A stretch of 64,000 bases of DNA from Branchipolynoe longqiensis. Taxonomy: Eukaryota; Annelida; Polychaeta; Phyllodocida; Polynoidae. A program made the translations under genes and the position numbers. The stretch lies in assembly GCA_030323885.1 (NCBI GenBank), contig CM059187.1, positions 82,482,027 to 82,546,026 on the forward strand. Reading direction: 5' to 3'. A model generated the notes under the pieces. It saw only the letters and a list, made by a program, of their open reading frames with translations. It was not told where the DNA came from and searched no databases. Each line of letters starts with the position of its first letter. Positions within the stretch are counted from its first letter, which is position 1. Of this stretch, positions 11,289 through 21,917 are shown piece after piece.

Positions 11289-11377
11289 TACCCTGGTCAA
11301 AATATGCTTGCGACCACTTGCGACCACAAAGAAAATGACTGGTCTCAAGTGGTCGCAAGCATAGTTTGACTGGGGTA
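11289..11377. mobile_element. Mini hairpin element (89 bp)
   Basis: Two ~32-bp arms are nearly perfect inverted repeats around a ~25-bp spacer. The left arm starts TACCCTGGTCAAA and ends CGACCACTTG; the right arm starts CAAGTGGTCG and ends TTTGACTGGGGTA. This could be a very short MITE or simply a stable hairpin. No target duplication is clear. Confidence 0.6.
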
Positions 11378-11863
11378 TTAAGCAATTATTGCTGCATTGA
11401 AGAAATATTAAGTTAATTTAACAGAATCTGTCACTGCTGCAAGTTATGCCAACTAATGGTGTTCAGTCTTTGGGCGTTCACGGAAAATCTAGTTTCCATG
11501 TTTTCACTTCAAATATCTTCAGGGTCAGCCAATTATTACTTAGCAACAAGAAACCAGCACATTTTAATATGTTGGCATTTATTTTGTAGTTTTTGCTTAT
11601 CATTACATGAGTCCAATGTCTTATATGTCTTAGTGAGGCTAGACATGCTTAACCCTTAACATTATATGCCTGTATGTTTGGGTGAGTGGGACTGCAAAAT
11701 ATGTCTGGCAGTTGTGTCCTGTTTCTCCTTGTGCTCACGTCGAACTAATTTGAAAGTGCAGCTGCACACCGTTTTGTATGTTTGACAAGAGATGTCGCCA
11801 GGTAGCATACGGGAAATTCTTTTACAAATCAGTGTATATGTGATGTTCTTCCTCACATCTCCC

Positions 11864-12410
11864 ACAAATGATGGGAGATGTGAGAAAGAAATTAAAAGAA
11901 GGATAATAATAGCCCGAACAACATTCTCCAAAATGTATAGAGTGTTAACATCAAGTAAGATATTAATACAAACAAGGAAGTGTATTCTTCAGTGTTATGT
12001 GTGGTCTACTCTAATGTATGGGGCTGAGACATGGACAATCTCTAAGAAAATGTACAAATGTTTAGCAGCATTTGAGATATGGACTTATCGAAGGATGATG
12101 AAAATATCATGGACAAAGAAGATCACCAACAAAGAAGTTCTCAGAAAAATAAGCTTGTTTGCCACTATACAGAAAAAGAAACTTATTTATTTTGGCCATA
12201 TCATTCGTCAGAGTTCAATATACCGTACATTATTGGAAGGGAAGGTGAATGGCAGCAGAGGGAGAGGGAGACCAAGAACATCATGGTTTACAAATATTTC
12301 ACAGTGGACAGGCTTGAATTATTCACAGTATATCAGAACAGCACACCATCGGGACAAGTGGAGAACCATTGCATCCAACCCTCGATTAGAGGACGGAACG
12401 ATTGATTTAT
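11864..12410 (+). mobile_element. 5'-truncated RTE LINE copy
   Basis: Aligns to 19087-19647 of the full-length LINE with only scattered substitutions. It has a 12-base in-frame deletion in the 'RKI..KKSLF' region (near 12150) and runs into the tail as 'gaacgattgattta'. The encoded fragment starts at the DGRCE(K/E)EIKRR segment, after the reverse-transcriptase core, so it cannot be functional. Upstream sequence to 11863 is unrelated flank, although it stays open in frame. Confidence 0.9.
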
Positions 12411-12436
12411 TGTATATGTGGTGATCTATGCAGGTG

Positions 12437-13068
12437 TTCATAGTTACTTGGATGCCGCGGCTAGGCTTAAGGTTACTGTAAGAGCCGCTAGATGGTGTAA
12501 GGAATGCAATGTTGAAATAGTTCCAGGCTGATCAGATAGGAAGTATGCCGGTGTTGCAGTTTCCGCGGCACACCAGTTTGCGAGGGACACATCCATTCAA
12601 ATGCTTGTCAATGGCCGTGAGCAAATCTTCATACAGAAGAAGTGAAATATCTCTACAACCACAGCACCTAGAAACAAATGCTTTGGTACACATAGAGAAT
12701 ACATGTGTACCAAAAAGATTATATTAAAGTGATAAGGGTAGGGTTATGGATTTCTTTTAATCTTGAATAAAACTAATGTTTTGCGCTGCACATACCGTCA
12801 AACTCAAGGCATTGTCAATGGTCGTGAGCAATCTTCATACAGAAAATACAGCAAAAGTGAAATATCTCTAAAACCACACCACCTAGAAACAAATCGCTTG
12901 GTACACATATAGAAAACATCTTTACCAAAAACATTATATTAAATTTATAAGGTTACTGACAATGCTGTTCGATTTTGGTGCATGCACAGAAGCGATGTGT
13001 CCCTGGCAAACTGGTGTGCCGCGGAAACTGCAACACCGGTTAAGCATCCGTAGCTATGAGAGATGTGC
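12437..13068. mobile_element. Foldback element with internal tandem duplication
   Basis: The arms near 12545-12593 and 12995-13042 are ~50-bp inverted repeats with a few mismatches. Both contain 'gcagtttccgcggcacacc' or its complement. The outermost part continues as 'tcatagttacttggatgc' at about 12440 and 'gcatccgtagctatgag' at about 13045, so the left arm carries ~90 bp of extra sequence. Between the arms a ~140-bp segment occurs twice in direct orientation (12600-12740 and 12803-12950; shared 'gtgaaatatctcta' and 'cacctagaaacaaat'). No coding capacity. Confidence 0.65.
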
Positions 13069-13279
13069 TGAGTTTGCGTGCCCAAGAACCCATCTTGCTG
13101 AGAACATGACCAAGGTACAAAACGGGTAACCTAAAACAAAATAGATCAAATGGAACCACTCCTAGACAAGGGAGTTGTCATGGAAAATGCTAAAGCCAGA
13201 CCCCATAGACAACACTGAAACAAGTCAGCATAATTATATACTGCTGAAAAAGAAATATTATTATACTTATATTTTTGTT

Positions 13280-13429
13280 GTCATCCTTCACCTTCTCGTA
13301 ATCGATGCCTTCTCTTATTCCTCCATGTTCTCTGGTGCTGCACCTCTTCCGGACCTTCTCTTTCCCATCCTTCTTCCTGATACCACTTCTACCGGGATTG
13401 TTCTCATCCTCATCACCTTCTCTACTCAC
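13280..13429 (-). other. Conserved-frame segment CF, copy 1
   Basis: The minus-strand frame encodes about 50 residues, including RSGIRKKDGK, KRC and REGIDYEK. A second locus (20090-20239) encodes an ungapped counterpart differing at about 11 residues. Similarity continues at the DNA level upstream (13430-13525 against 20240-20360) but without a clear frame. I do not recognise the protein. It could be an exon remnant, part of a retroelement ORF, or chance conservation in a young repeat. Confidence 0.4.
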
Positions 13430-13559
13430 AAACTTCTATTCAGAGCCTTTCCCTTCCGCACTTCAACACCTTATTTTCCCGTATTCCTCACAACAACATT
13501 CTCTCTTGTGCTATTCCTCAACCATAACCGCATTTACACCCACTTCCTGTTCTCTACAT

Positions 13560-13960
13560 CCCTACACTACTTTCTTCCTCTTCCTCCTCCTCCCTCTTGC
13601 TCCTTCTCCTCCTTCCTCCTCCTCTTCCGCCTCATCCCTTTTTATCATCCTCTCGCTTTTTCCTCATCTCGCTCCCTCCTCCTCCCCTTTCCTCCTCCTC
13701 CCCATCCTTCTCCTCATTCCGCTGCCTCCTTCTCCCTCTTCCTCATCCCCCTTCATCTTCCTCCTCCTTTGTCCTCCTCTTCCTCCTCTTCCTCCTCCTC
13801 TCCCTTCCTCCTCCTCTCGCTTCCTCCTCCTCCCCTTTCCTCCTCCTCCCCATCCTTCTCCTCATTCCCCTGCCTCCTCCTCCCTCTTCTTCATCCCCAT
13901 TCATATTCCTCCTCCTTCGACTTCCTCCTACTTCCCCTTCCTATCCCTCGTGCCTCTTTA
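13560..13960 (+). repeat. Polypyrimidine (CTT/CCT)n block
   Basis: Nearly pure pyrimidine strand made of TCCTCC, CTTCCT and related words, with a longer direct repeat inside (13675-13725 against 13815-13870). All three plus frames are open over long stretches and give serine/proline/leucine strings with no biological signature. Confidence 0.9.
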
Positions 13961-14060
13961 ATTCCCAAACACTGTTCCATTCTATGCTTCCCACAGTCCG
14001 CCTACATTCAGTTCAGTTTGAACTCTGCAGGCCCCGTCGGTCAGGAGCCCATCTAGTTCT

Positions 14061-14398
14061 ACTCCCTTGGTAATTGGTCAAATCTCCTCCGGCTATATCA
14101 ATCTACTGCCTATTCCCAGCCGGTCATCGGTCTCAGTTTCCCCATACTTATTGCTGCCTAAGCCCCCTCCCCCCCTCGCCCCGACCTCCATCCCCACCAC
14201 AACCCTCCCACCCCTCTATATCGCCTTTCCATTAAAATCCCATAAATTGTTCACCTTTAAGTATATTCTAATCGAGATAGATAGATTAGGAAATCATTTC
14301 TAATTTGAACTACATGTCTTATTGTGAATAGCAATATATCAACCGAGTGAGGTGGGGAGGGAGGGGGGGAATAAAATACTAAACAGGCCATTCAATAG
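14061..14398. other. No recognisable feature
   Basis: C-rich patch at 14160-14215 and a G-rich patch at 14349-14370; otherwise nothing. Confidence 0.4.
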
Positions 14399-14955
14399 GT
14401 GGAATGCGATGACAAATGTTGGTTATGTATAAGCAGCAAATGCATCTTGGTCCAACAGGAAATCAGTCGCAGACACATTGTGCCAGTTTTGAAGTCCATA
14501 TTTGTTATGCTATATCTAATTGTTTGTGTGTTTGTTGTTTTACGTCTAATAAACAATAGTTGGTTACAGGAAATGGTATCTGAACATAACGAATAATTCA
14601 CGAGTTTAGACACAAAAACCGACATCCATGTCAGTTGTTCTCTGTCAAATATAATTTGTTGTGCTTTACAGGTACAGCCTATTACGTTCATATTGGGGAA
14701 TGCATTCTATAGGGGATGAGTTTGTTTCTATGACAGTCATGATTTCATTTCAGCCTGAATGGTGGTGGTTGGTTTTTGCACCTGACCACTTCAGATGCAA
14801 GCACAAATGTTGGTAATAGTTGTGTAGTGGATGCATCTTTCTCCATCAGGAAGTTAGTCGCAGGTGCATTGTGGTAGTTTTGAAGTCCATATTTTCTGAT
14901 GCTGACGCTATATTTATTATTCAATAGTTGGACGCAGGAAAGAATATCTAAATCG
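14399..14955 (+). repeat. Direct duplication of a ~170-bp segment
   Basis: 14405-14590 and 14793-14955 share 'caaatgttggt', 'gatgcatct'-like, 'caggaa.t.agtcgcag', 'cattgtg', 'gttttgaagtccatattt' and 'aatagttgg..acaggaaa' in the same order. The first copy has an extra ~35 bp (14520-14555) resembling a SINE tail ('tgtttgttgttttacgtct'). Confidence 0.65.
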
Positions 14956-15030
14956 AAAAGATATAAGCGCTACTAAGTGCTAAGTGGCAGATCTTCGGAT
15001 TAATGGACACATGTCTAATATAACACTGTG

Positions 15031-16008
15031 AAGGCCCGCTCACATACACGTTAGTGGATCTATTTGAACGTAGTGGAGGGTAACGTAGTTGAACGTAGTT
15101 GAACGTAGTTAAGCGTACCAGCATCCGTATCATGACGTATTTATCCATATCATAACGTATTTATCCATACCATAACATATTTATCCATACCAAAACCTGC
15201 AGTACCTTAACGTATTTCAACATAGTTTAACATACTTACACCATGTTTGACCCACATTAGCCTCCACTACGTCCACCTACATTCAACTACATCCACTAAA
15301 GGCCCTGTCACATTAGGACACAATTCGCAAGCGCACAGCGATTGCGTAAATAACTTTTTTAGGTTGAGAAGCGTCAAACTTTTCGGTGCGGGGGGGAAAG
15401 TTGGACATATCCATACCGTATACATACCTTTTGACCAACGTATGGCTAACGTGCCTCCCAGTGAAAAATGCTCGAAATACACTCACGGTATGTTCGCAGA
15501 ACACCGGTGAAGATTGTATACGTTATTCGATCACCAGAACTAGGCCTCATATGTTACATACATCAAGACATGCTGGAGAAATGTTAAATGTATGTTAGAC
15601 GTATGTTGGACATACTTTATCCATATGTTGTCAGTACGCGAACTGTACATTTCCACTGCCTTTAACATAGGTCACCATACTGCAATGTAGTGAACAACAT
15701 TTGTCTAACGTACATTGACATACACCTAATGTATACATAATGTATGGCCGGTGTAAAATCTGCACGTTGTCAAACGTTGTTGCACATTGAAAGTTTTGTG
15801 CATGCACAAAACTTTGTCCACCCGCTGACACGGGACGGCATATCTTGATGAACATCGATGTACATTGATGTATACCAACAGGCACCTGAAGCATGCATAA
15901 CGCATAATGACGTATCCTGACTTAGCGGTCAAAAATCACATACGTTGGCGTATGTTGGCGCGATGCGTCGTAATGCAAGAGCCCCTTAACGTGTATCTGA
16001 CTGAGCCA
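15031..16008. mobile_element. Outer AAGGCCC inverted-repeat element, interrupted
   Basis: The left end AAGGCCCGCTCACATACACG at 15031 continues into TTAGTGGAT. The right end at about 15987-16008 is its degenerate reverse complement (ACGTGTATCTGACTGAGCC). The interior has 'gaacgtagtt' 10-bp repeats at 15065-15110, followed by 'atttatccatac' repeats with CpG apparently decayed to TpG/CpA. It is split by the element at 15301-15985. Relatives lie at 22141-22290 and 22540-22745. Confidence 0.7.
15301..15985. mobile_element. ACGT-array inverted-repeat element, copy 3 (nested)
   Basis: The left end GGCCCTGTCACATTAGGAC and right end GTCGTAATGCAAGAGCCCC are imperfect inverted repeats of the copy 1 and 2 type. 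The subterminal block 'gttgagaagcgtcaaacttttcgg' matches copies 1 and 2. Many internal motifs read ACAT, ATGT or TACGT rather than ACGT, as expected after CpG decay. A perfect 26-bp palindrome sits at 15790-15815. TAA abuts both ends, and the outer element's other arm shows the unoccupied site. Confidence 0.75.
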
Positions 16009-16084
16009 TGACAATATAACAACACCTTGTACATCAAGGTTATTATTGCCAGAAGTGATAGTGAGGATAAGCTCTCACTACCTA

Positions 16085-16602
16085 TAAAGTACTTTCTCAT
16101 GGCATGCGTATCAAACAGCCTCTGATAACCAAGTCCAACTCCCGGCCTTCACGAGGCGAAACTGTTTCTACTGACGGGAGAAGGGGCAAAGGCGGATCTC
16201 TGGCGCCTCAAAACCAGATGCTTCGGGCAGGTGGGGCTCATCAATCTTGGCTGACTGCTCATCTAGGAGAAGGTAAACTCTGATTTAAAACCCCCGCTGC
16301 CGTGCGGCTAGTCCCATTTATGGGAAGACCAGAAGTTGGTAGTGCACACCAGCGGCCATACCGACTCAATTGTCGGCCTAAACTAAGTGCGGTGCACATC
16401 AACTTTGTTGGTGTGGTCAGGGGATGTCACCCCTTCAAGTGCATGAAGACTGGAGCAGCAGATGAGTTAGAAGATCAATAGCTTTGAAGGTGTAACAGCA
16501 AGATGATGTGGCTCATCAGGGCACACTCTGACAAAGATGAGTAAGTGGCCAGTCACCTTGGAAAGGAAGGGGAACCTACCAAGTATTTACCCATAGTAAG
16601 CA
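16085..16602 (+). other. Probable 5' UTR of the RTE LINE
   Basis: GC-richer sequence directly before the LINE reading frame, with stops in all frames. An in-frame TAA sits at 16597-16599, just before the ATG. The exact 5' end of the element is not visible because no second full-length copy is present. Confidence 0.5.
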
Positions 16603-19600
16603 ATGGTAATTAATGGAAACAAATTTAGAGATGGAGACAACTCTGGTCCCTCTGCGAGGAAGCCTTCTAATAGCTACAGTGGAGGCACCTTTCCTTCAAC
16701 TATTAAGAAACCTAGTAATGACAATGTAAACCCAAAGCCTAAAATAGGAAGGTATGCATCTGATGTCAGGCAACTGAAAACTGGAGGAAAGGTGCTAAAG
16801 ATTGGTACATGGAATGTACGAACATTGTACAAACCAGGCCGATATGACAACCTGAAAGTGGAAATGACAGCGCTAAACCTTGACATCCTAGGTATAGCTG
16901 AGACGAGATGGACGGGTGACGGGAGGATAGGTGATAGTGAGGTAGATATGATATATTCTGGAGATGAAAAACATCAGTATGGCGTTGGAATTATGATGAA
17001 GAAGTCCATTGCCGCCACAATGATTGGATTCTGGCCAGTATCTGACAGAATTATTATGATGAAGCTGAGGGGAAAACCGTTCAATATAAACATTCTGCAA
17101 GTTTATGCACCAACCTCAGATCACGATGATGAAGAAGTCAACGAGTTCTATGACAGCATCAAAAAGGTAATGGAATACACCAAGTCTGGAGAAATAACAA
17201 TTGTTATGGGCGATTGGAATGCGAAAGTTGGAGAACAACATGAATATCCAGTAACAGGAAGATTTGGCTTAGGTGAGAGAAATGATCGTGGTGAATACTT
17301 GATAAATTTCTGTTTGACATCAAAACTAGTAATTGCTAACACCTTATTTGAACATCCAAAGAGAAGACTATATACATGGAAGAGCCCTGGTGATGTATGT
17401 CGGAACCAGATCGATTACATTCTTGTCAACCAACGATATCGAAATTGTATCAAACAGGCAAGGACATATCCAGGTGCTGACATATGTTCGGATCATAATC
17501 CAGTAGTAATCAGTATGGTAGTGAAATTGAAACAGCAGAACAAAATTAAAAACAACATTCAAATGGATATGAACATGTTAAAAGATGCAAAATACAGAAC
17601 TAAGTATAATGTCTCTGTTCATAACAAATTCAGTGTACTGATGAATGAAGAAACTCCTCAGAGAGAGTATAACAACATTGAAATGGAATGGGAAGCTCTC
17701 AGAGAAAGCATGGTCAAGTCAGCAGAGGAGGTGTTACCAAATAAAAAACGAGAGACAAAGCAATCATGGATGACGCAAACCATACTAGAAAAGATGGCAG
17801 AAAGGAAGAAAGTGAAAACCACTGATCCACCTAAATACAAACACCTGAAGAATGAAATAGAAGATGAATGCAAAAAAGCTAAAGATGAATGGTGGAATAA
17901 GAAGTGTGAAGTAGTGGAACAACTTGAGTCTCAACATCGTTCAAGAGAGATGCACAAGAAAGTGAAAGAGATAACAGGTCAAGGATACAGACAGAGAAGC
18001 AGTAAATGTATCAAGAACAAAGACGGCAAAATGCTCTTTGAAGAAGATGAAATAAAGTCCAGATGGGAAGAATATGTAAACGAACTATACAATGATGACA
18101 GAGGGAACCCACCCACAATTGAGAAAGAAGATGGGAATATTATATTAGTATCAGAGGTTGAGAAGGCTATCAATGATCTAAAGGCAGGTAAGGCTCCTGG
18201 AAGTGACCAGATAACATCAGAAATGATAAAAGGACTAGATGAAGTGGGGATTCAAATCATTCATAAGCTAGTAACTGACATCTATGAGACTGGATTTATA
18301 CCATTGAATATGAATGAATCCATATTTGTACGACTCCCAAAGAAGCTAAAACCAACATTGTGTACTGAGTACAGAACACTAAGCCTGATGAGTCATATGT
18401 TGAAGATGATCCTGAAAATAATTTTACTGAGAAACAGACAGAAAATTGAAGAACAAATCAGTAACGTACAAAGTGGGTTTATATCTGGAAGAGGTACACG
18501 TGAAGGGATTTTCAATATGAGAATGATTTGTGAACGTTATTGTGAAGTGAACCAGGATGTTTATGCCTGCTTTATTGACTATGAGAAGGCCTTCGACCGA
18601 GTCAATCATGAACTGTTAATCAAATGTTTACAAGATATTGGTGTCAATGGCAAAGACATTAAACTAATTGTGAACTTATACTGGACACAACTTGCATTTA
18701 TAAAAATGGAGCAGGGCCTATCGGATGAAGTTATGATTAAACGAGGAGTTCGACAGGGGTGTGTATTGTCACCATGTCTATTTAACCTGTACACAGAGAT
18801 GATTTTCAGACACATTGAAGATTGCAAGGGAGTGACAATAGGTGGCATGAACGTCAACAATCTTAGATATGCCGATGACAGTGTAATACTAGCAGACAGT
18901 GAGAAAAACCTACAAGATATAGTGAATAGAATCAATAAAGCTGGAATACTATTCAACATGAAGATGAATGCCAGGAAGACCAAAACAATGGTTATAAGTA
19001 AAAAGACAGATAAACCAAATGTCAGTATAACCATAGATGGCACAAACATAGAACAAGTATCCGAATTCATATATCTCGGACAAAAGATTACAAATGATGG
19101 GAGATGTGAGGAAGAAATTAAAAGAAGGATAACAATAGCCCGAACAACATTCTCCAAAATGTATAGAGTGTTAACATCAAGTAAGATATTAATACAAACA
19201 AGGAAGCGTATTCTTCAGTGTTATGTGTGGTCTACTCTAATGTATGGGGCAGAGACATGGACAATCTCTAAGAAAATGTACAAACGTTTAGCAGCATTTG
19301 AGATGTGGACTTATCGAAGGATGATGAAAATATCATGGACAAAGAAGATCACCAACAAAGAAGTTCTCAGAAAAATTAAAAATAAGAAAAGCTTGTTTGC
19401 CACTATACAGACAAAGAAACTTATTTATTTTGGCCACATCATTCGTCAGAGTTCAATATACCATACATTGTTGGAAGGGAAGGTGAATGGCAGCAGAGGG
19501 AGAGGGAGACCAAGAACATCATGGTTTACAAATATTTCACAGTGGACAGGCTTGAATTATTCACAGTCTATCAGAACAGCACAACATCGGGACAAGTGGA

Positions 19601-19647
19601 GAACCATTGCATCCAACCCTCGACTAGAGGATGGAACTATTGATTGA
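16603..19647 (+). CDS. RTE-clade LINE endonuclease/reverse transcriptase
   Basis: This 1014-residue protein is uninterrupted and would nick target DNA and reverse-transcribe the element's own RNA. The apurinic-type endonuclease spans roughly residues 65-310, with GTWNVRTL at 68-75, GDWNAKVG near 203 and SDHNPV near 296. The reverse transcriptase follows at roughly 530-800, with FIDYEKAFDRV near 657, RQGCVLSPCLFNL near 717 and the catalytic RYADD near 754. A basic C-terminal tail ends GTID, and the stop lies within the TTGA tail repeat. The order and motif wording (for example FGLGE, RRLYTW, RNQIDYIL) resemble the RTE/BovB lineage. The start is the first ATG after an in-frame stop. Two 5'-truncated copies in this window are nearly identical at the 3' end, which suggests recent activity. 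I see no disabling change. Confidence 0.95.
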   Translation: MVINGNKFRDGDNSGPSARKPSNSYSGGTFPSTIKKPSNDNVNPKPKIGRYASDVRQLKTGGKVLKIGTWNVRTLYKPGRYDNLKVEMTALNLDILGIAETRWTGDGRIGDSEVDMIYSGDEKHQYGVGIMMKKSIAATMIGFWPVSDRIIMMKLRGKPFNINILQVYAPTSDHDDEEVNEFYDSIKKVMEYTKSGEITIVMGDWNAKVGEQHEYPVTGRFGLGERNDRGEYLINFCLTSKLVIANTLFEHPKRRLYTWKSPGDVCRNQIDYILVNQRYRNCIKQARTYPGADICSDHNPVVISMVVKLKQQNKIKNNIQMDMNMLKDAKYRTKYNVSVHNKFSVLMNEETPQREYNNIEMEWEALRESMVKSAEEVLPNKKRETKQSWMTQTILEKMAERKKVKTTDPPKYKHLKNEIEDECKKAKDEWWNKKCEVVEQLESQHRSREMHKKVKEITGQGYRQRSSKCIKNKDGKMLFEEDEIKSRWEEYVNELYNDDRGNPPTIEKEDGNIILVSEVEKAINDLKAGKAPGSDQITSEMIKGLDEVGIQIIHKLVTDIYETGFIPLNMNESIFVRLPKKLKPTLCTEYRTLSLMSHMLKMILKIILLRNRQKIEEQISNVQSGFISGRGTREGIFNMRMICERYCEVNQDVYACFIDYEKAFDRVNHELLIKCLQDIGVNGKDIKLIVNLYWTQLAFIKMEQGLSDEVMIKRGVRQGCVLSPCLFNLYTEMIFRHIEDCKGVTIGGMNVNNLRYADDSVILADSEKNLQDIVNRINKAGILFNMKMNARKTKTMVISKKTDKPNVSITIDGTNIEQVSEFIYLGQKITNDGRCEEEIKRRITIARTTFSKMYRVLTSSKILIQTRKRILQCYVWSTLMYGAETWTISKKMYKRLAAFEMWTYRRMMKISWTKKITNKEVLRKIKNKKSLFATIQTKKLIYFGHIIRQSSIYHTLLEGKVNGSRGRGRPRTSWFTNISQWTGLNYSQSIRTAQHRDKWRTIASNPRLEDGTID

Positions 19648-20035
19648 TTGATTGTACATCAACTTCACCAGAAATACACTACACCTGTCTTACTCTACCC
19701 TCCACAACAATAGGGATATCATCCATATATGTGCACGTTCAGGGAGGACCTGCGTATGTGTGGCGGCGAGTGGGACCGTTTGGGGTGGGGGAGTAAGGGA
19801 GGTTGTGGAGGAGTGGAGTCGGGGGGGGGGCGTCCTTTTACTGTAGGCATTGCTTGTGGCTTCCAGCATGGCAGACGTATCTGACTAGCTCCTGTTTCTC
19901 TTCACGGGTGTAACCTTACCATGTCCCCGGGGCATCAGTGGCAGGCAACTCAAGCCAGTGACCCCTGCTCTGTACACCCATAACCTGGATATGTATATAT
20001 AGACACAGTTGAGGCATTGACATGTATATCATGAT
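19648..20035. other. LINE flank, no feature
   Basis: Sequence after the TTGA tail; G-rich patch at 19775-19830. Nothing recognisable. Confidence 0.4.
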
Positions 20036-20089
20036 TTAGAATGTGTCCCCACTCCTTCCTTTCACCTCATCTTGTGCTAAGGTTTGTTT

Positions 20090-20239
20090 GGCATCCTTCT
20101 CCTTCTCATAATCGATGCCTTCTCTTCTTGTTCCATGTTCTCGAGAGCTGCACCTCTTCTGTGCTTTCTGTTTCCCATCCTTCTTCCTAATACCACTTCT
20201 ATCAGAAGTGTTTTCATCCTCAACACCTTCTCTACTCAT
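20090..20239 (-). other. Conserved-frame segment CF, copy 2
   Basis: The minus-strand frame keeps RSGIRKKDGK, KRCS, REHG and REGIDYEK in register with copy 1 (13280-13429), without indels. An upstream ATG in the same frame (20255-20257) adds MSKRRD before the shared methionine. No splice sites or downstream domain could be tied to it. Confidence 0.4.
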
Positions 20240-20375
20240 GTCCCTTCTTTTCGACATACCAACTCCTGTTCACAGCCTTTCCATTTCGCTCTCCACCTTC
20301 TTCTTATTTTCCCTAATTGATCAATTCCTCAAAACGACAATCTCTTGTGCTTGTCCTCCCCGACCTAAGCATTAA

Positions 20376-20639
20376 ATAGAGAGAGAGACAGAGGGAGATA
20401 GAGGTAATGTGTAGGCATAATGATAGTATAGAAGCGCGGCAGGGAATTATTATTATTATCAAAAATCGAAATCCACATTAGAATCTAGCCTTCAACAAGT
20501 TCTTGCTTTTTTATTCTTTTTTGTTTGTTCACTGCTTCATAATCATTTCATCACAAGAAATGTGTAATCAGTGACAATTAAAATTACCTTCCGATAAAAA
20601 TCTTATGTTAATAGTCTCCACTCCCTGGCTGCATATGTA
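20376..20639. other. No recognisable feature
   Basis: Contains a GA tract (20378-20400) and AT-rich sequence. Confidence 0.4.
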
Positions 20640-21040
20640 TATTTGTCATCATCATCATGCTGTCATTCGCGATGCGACGAAGACTGCTTTCATTACTTGA
20701 CTGCCACTACATTTCATGAAAGCTGTCTTTTGCAAGTTACCAGCGGCACTCTCTTGCGGAGCTAATAGCGGTTTCACACCGGCAAGAACATGTCAAGACA
20801 GGTGCAAAACTAGTTTTCCCTGCAGTGGCTGGTCAGGAGATGTTGGGAGTTCCATACATCAACCGCCCTTAATGCTGCCACAGTGACATGGTTTTCTGTT
20901 TAGGGTTTGCTCCCTTAACCTTCAGTTCTGTCAAGAACCTGTACCACAAGGCAGTGGTTTACAACTCTGCAGGGCAGGGGTATCAAACTCCCTGAGGTAT
21001 TGCTATACCTGCAATCCCTGCATACCTGTTTGTCAATGTA
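20640..21040 (-). repeat. Composite repeat: LINE-B tail plus unknown segment, copy 1
   Basis: 20648-20710 is the reverse complement of the LINE-B 3' end (ATG-repeat tail, then 'gcgatgcgacgaagactgctttcattacttgactgcc' in parts). 20716-21010 matches 28467-28800 in direct orientation, including 'gttgggagttccatac' and 'gccacagtgacatggttttctgtt'. Relative to the second copy, about 250 bp are missing at the junction. Confidence 0.75.
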
Positions 21041-21917
21041 CTCCTCATATATATCATTGGTACCCTTTCGTTATACAAGAAAAGGCAAAACATGGTGGGT
21101 ATGATGAATTCTATATTGCAATGATACATTAGGTCATGTTTTTATTTATTCTTTTTGCAATTGATTTTTTCAGCAAAATATCCTTTTTTTCAGTGCCCGA
21201 GAATTAGCCTTTTACAAATGTGCTAGCTGGAGAATTTAGACGAAAGTGCCCAGACTAATTAACACATGTGGACGTTATTAATTAAATTATAAAATTGTAG
21301 AAATGTAAACAAGGAACAAGCGCAAATAGATCACATGGCTTATTAGCAGAGTTTTTAATCTATCTTAATAAGTGTTTCTTTGGAATGTCAAAGGACTTTT
21401 ATTACTAATCAAAGTTATGCTTGTTCATTAGTGTGTTCTTTCAGATATTTTTGTGAGTTTGAAATAGAAATATTTGTCCTCAATTATCGTCAATTATAGA
21501 CTATTATAATGTAGTTTCAGTAACTTCTAAGTAGGTGTGAAAGAAAAGAGAAGCTGATTCTCGTGTTGGGAGGGTTGTCAAGGAAGAAAGAAGGGGTTGA
21601 TGACATGGAGATGGGGAAGAAAAGGGAATTTATCTGGGTTTTACGCGTCCACAAGGTGCAAAGGTTAGATGCAAAGTAGTGTCTTTAAGTTGCAGCTAAT
21701 ATTTCAAATGCAGTCTCCTCATTCCCCATCTTGTGTCCAAACTTGCTCCACTCTGCGTAACAAAGGAATGTAACAAAACAGACTATTAGATTGCAACTTA
21801 CATTGCTATGTTGGTGGGAGTTACCATTTTGTGTACTAACTCTTAGCTTACCTAGTCTAGTAAAGTTCGGCCACCAACCCAACTGGGACAAATCTCTATT
21901 ATATTTATATATGTCGT
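21041..21917. other. No recognisable feature
   Basis: AT-rich sequence without repeats shared in the window or coding signal. Confidence 0.4.

Noticed and set aside
13175..14073. Long Ser/Pro/Leu-rich open frames
   Set aside because: They overlie a polypyrimidine tract open in all three frames; composition alone explains them.
18606..19157. 183-codon antisense frame within the LINE
   Set aside because: Shadow of the RT frame; no independent motif.
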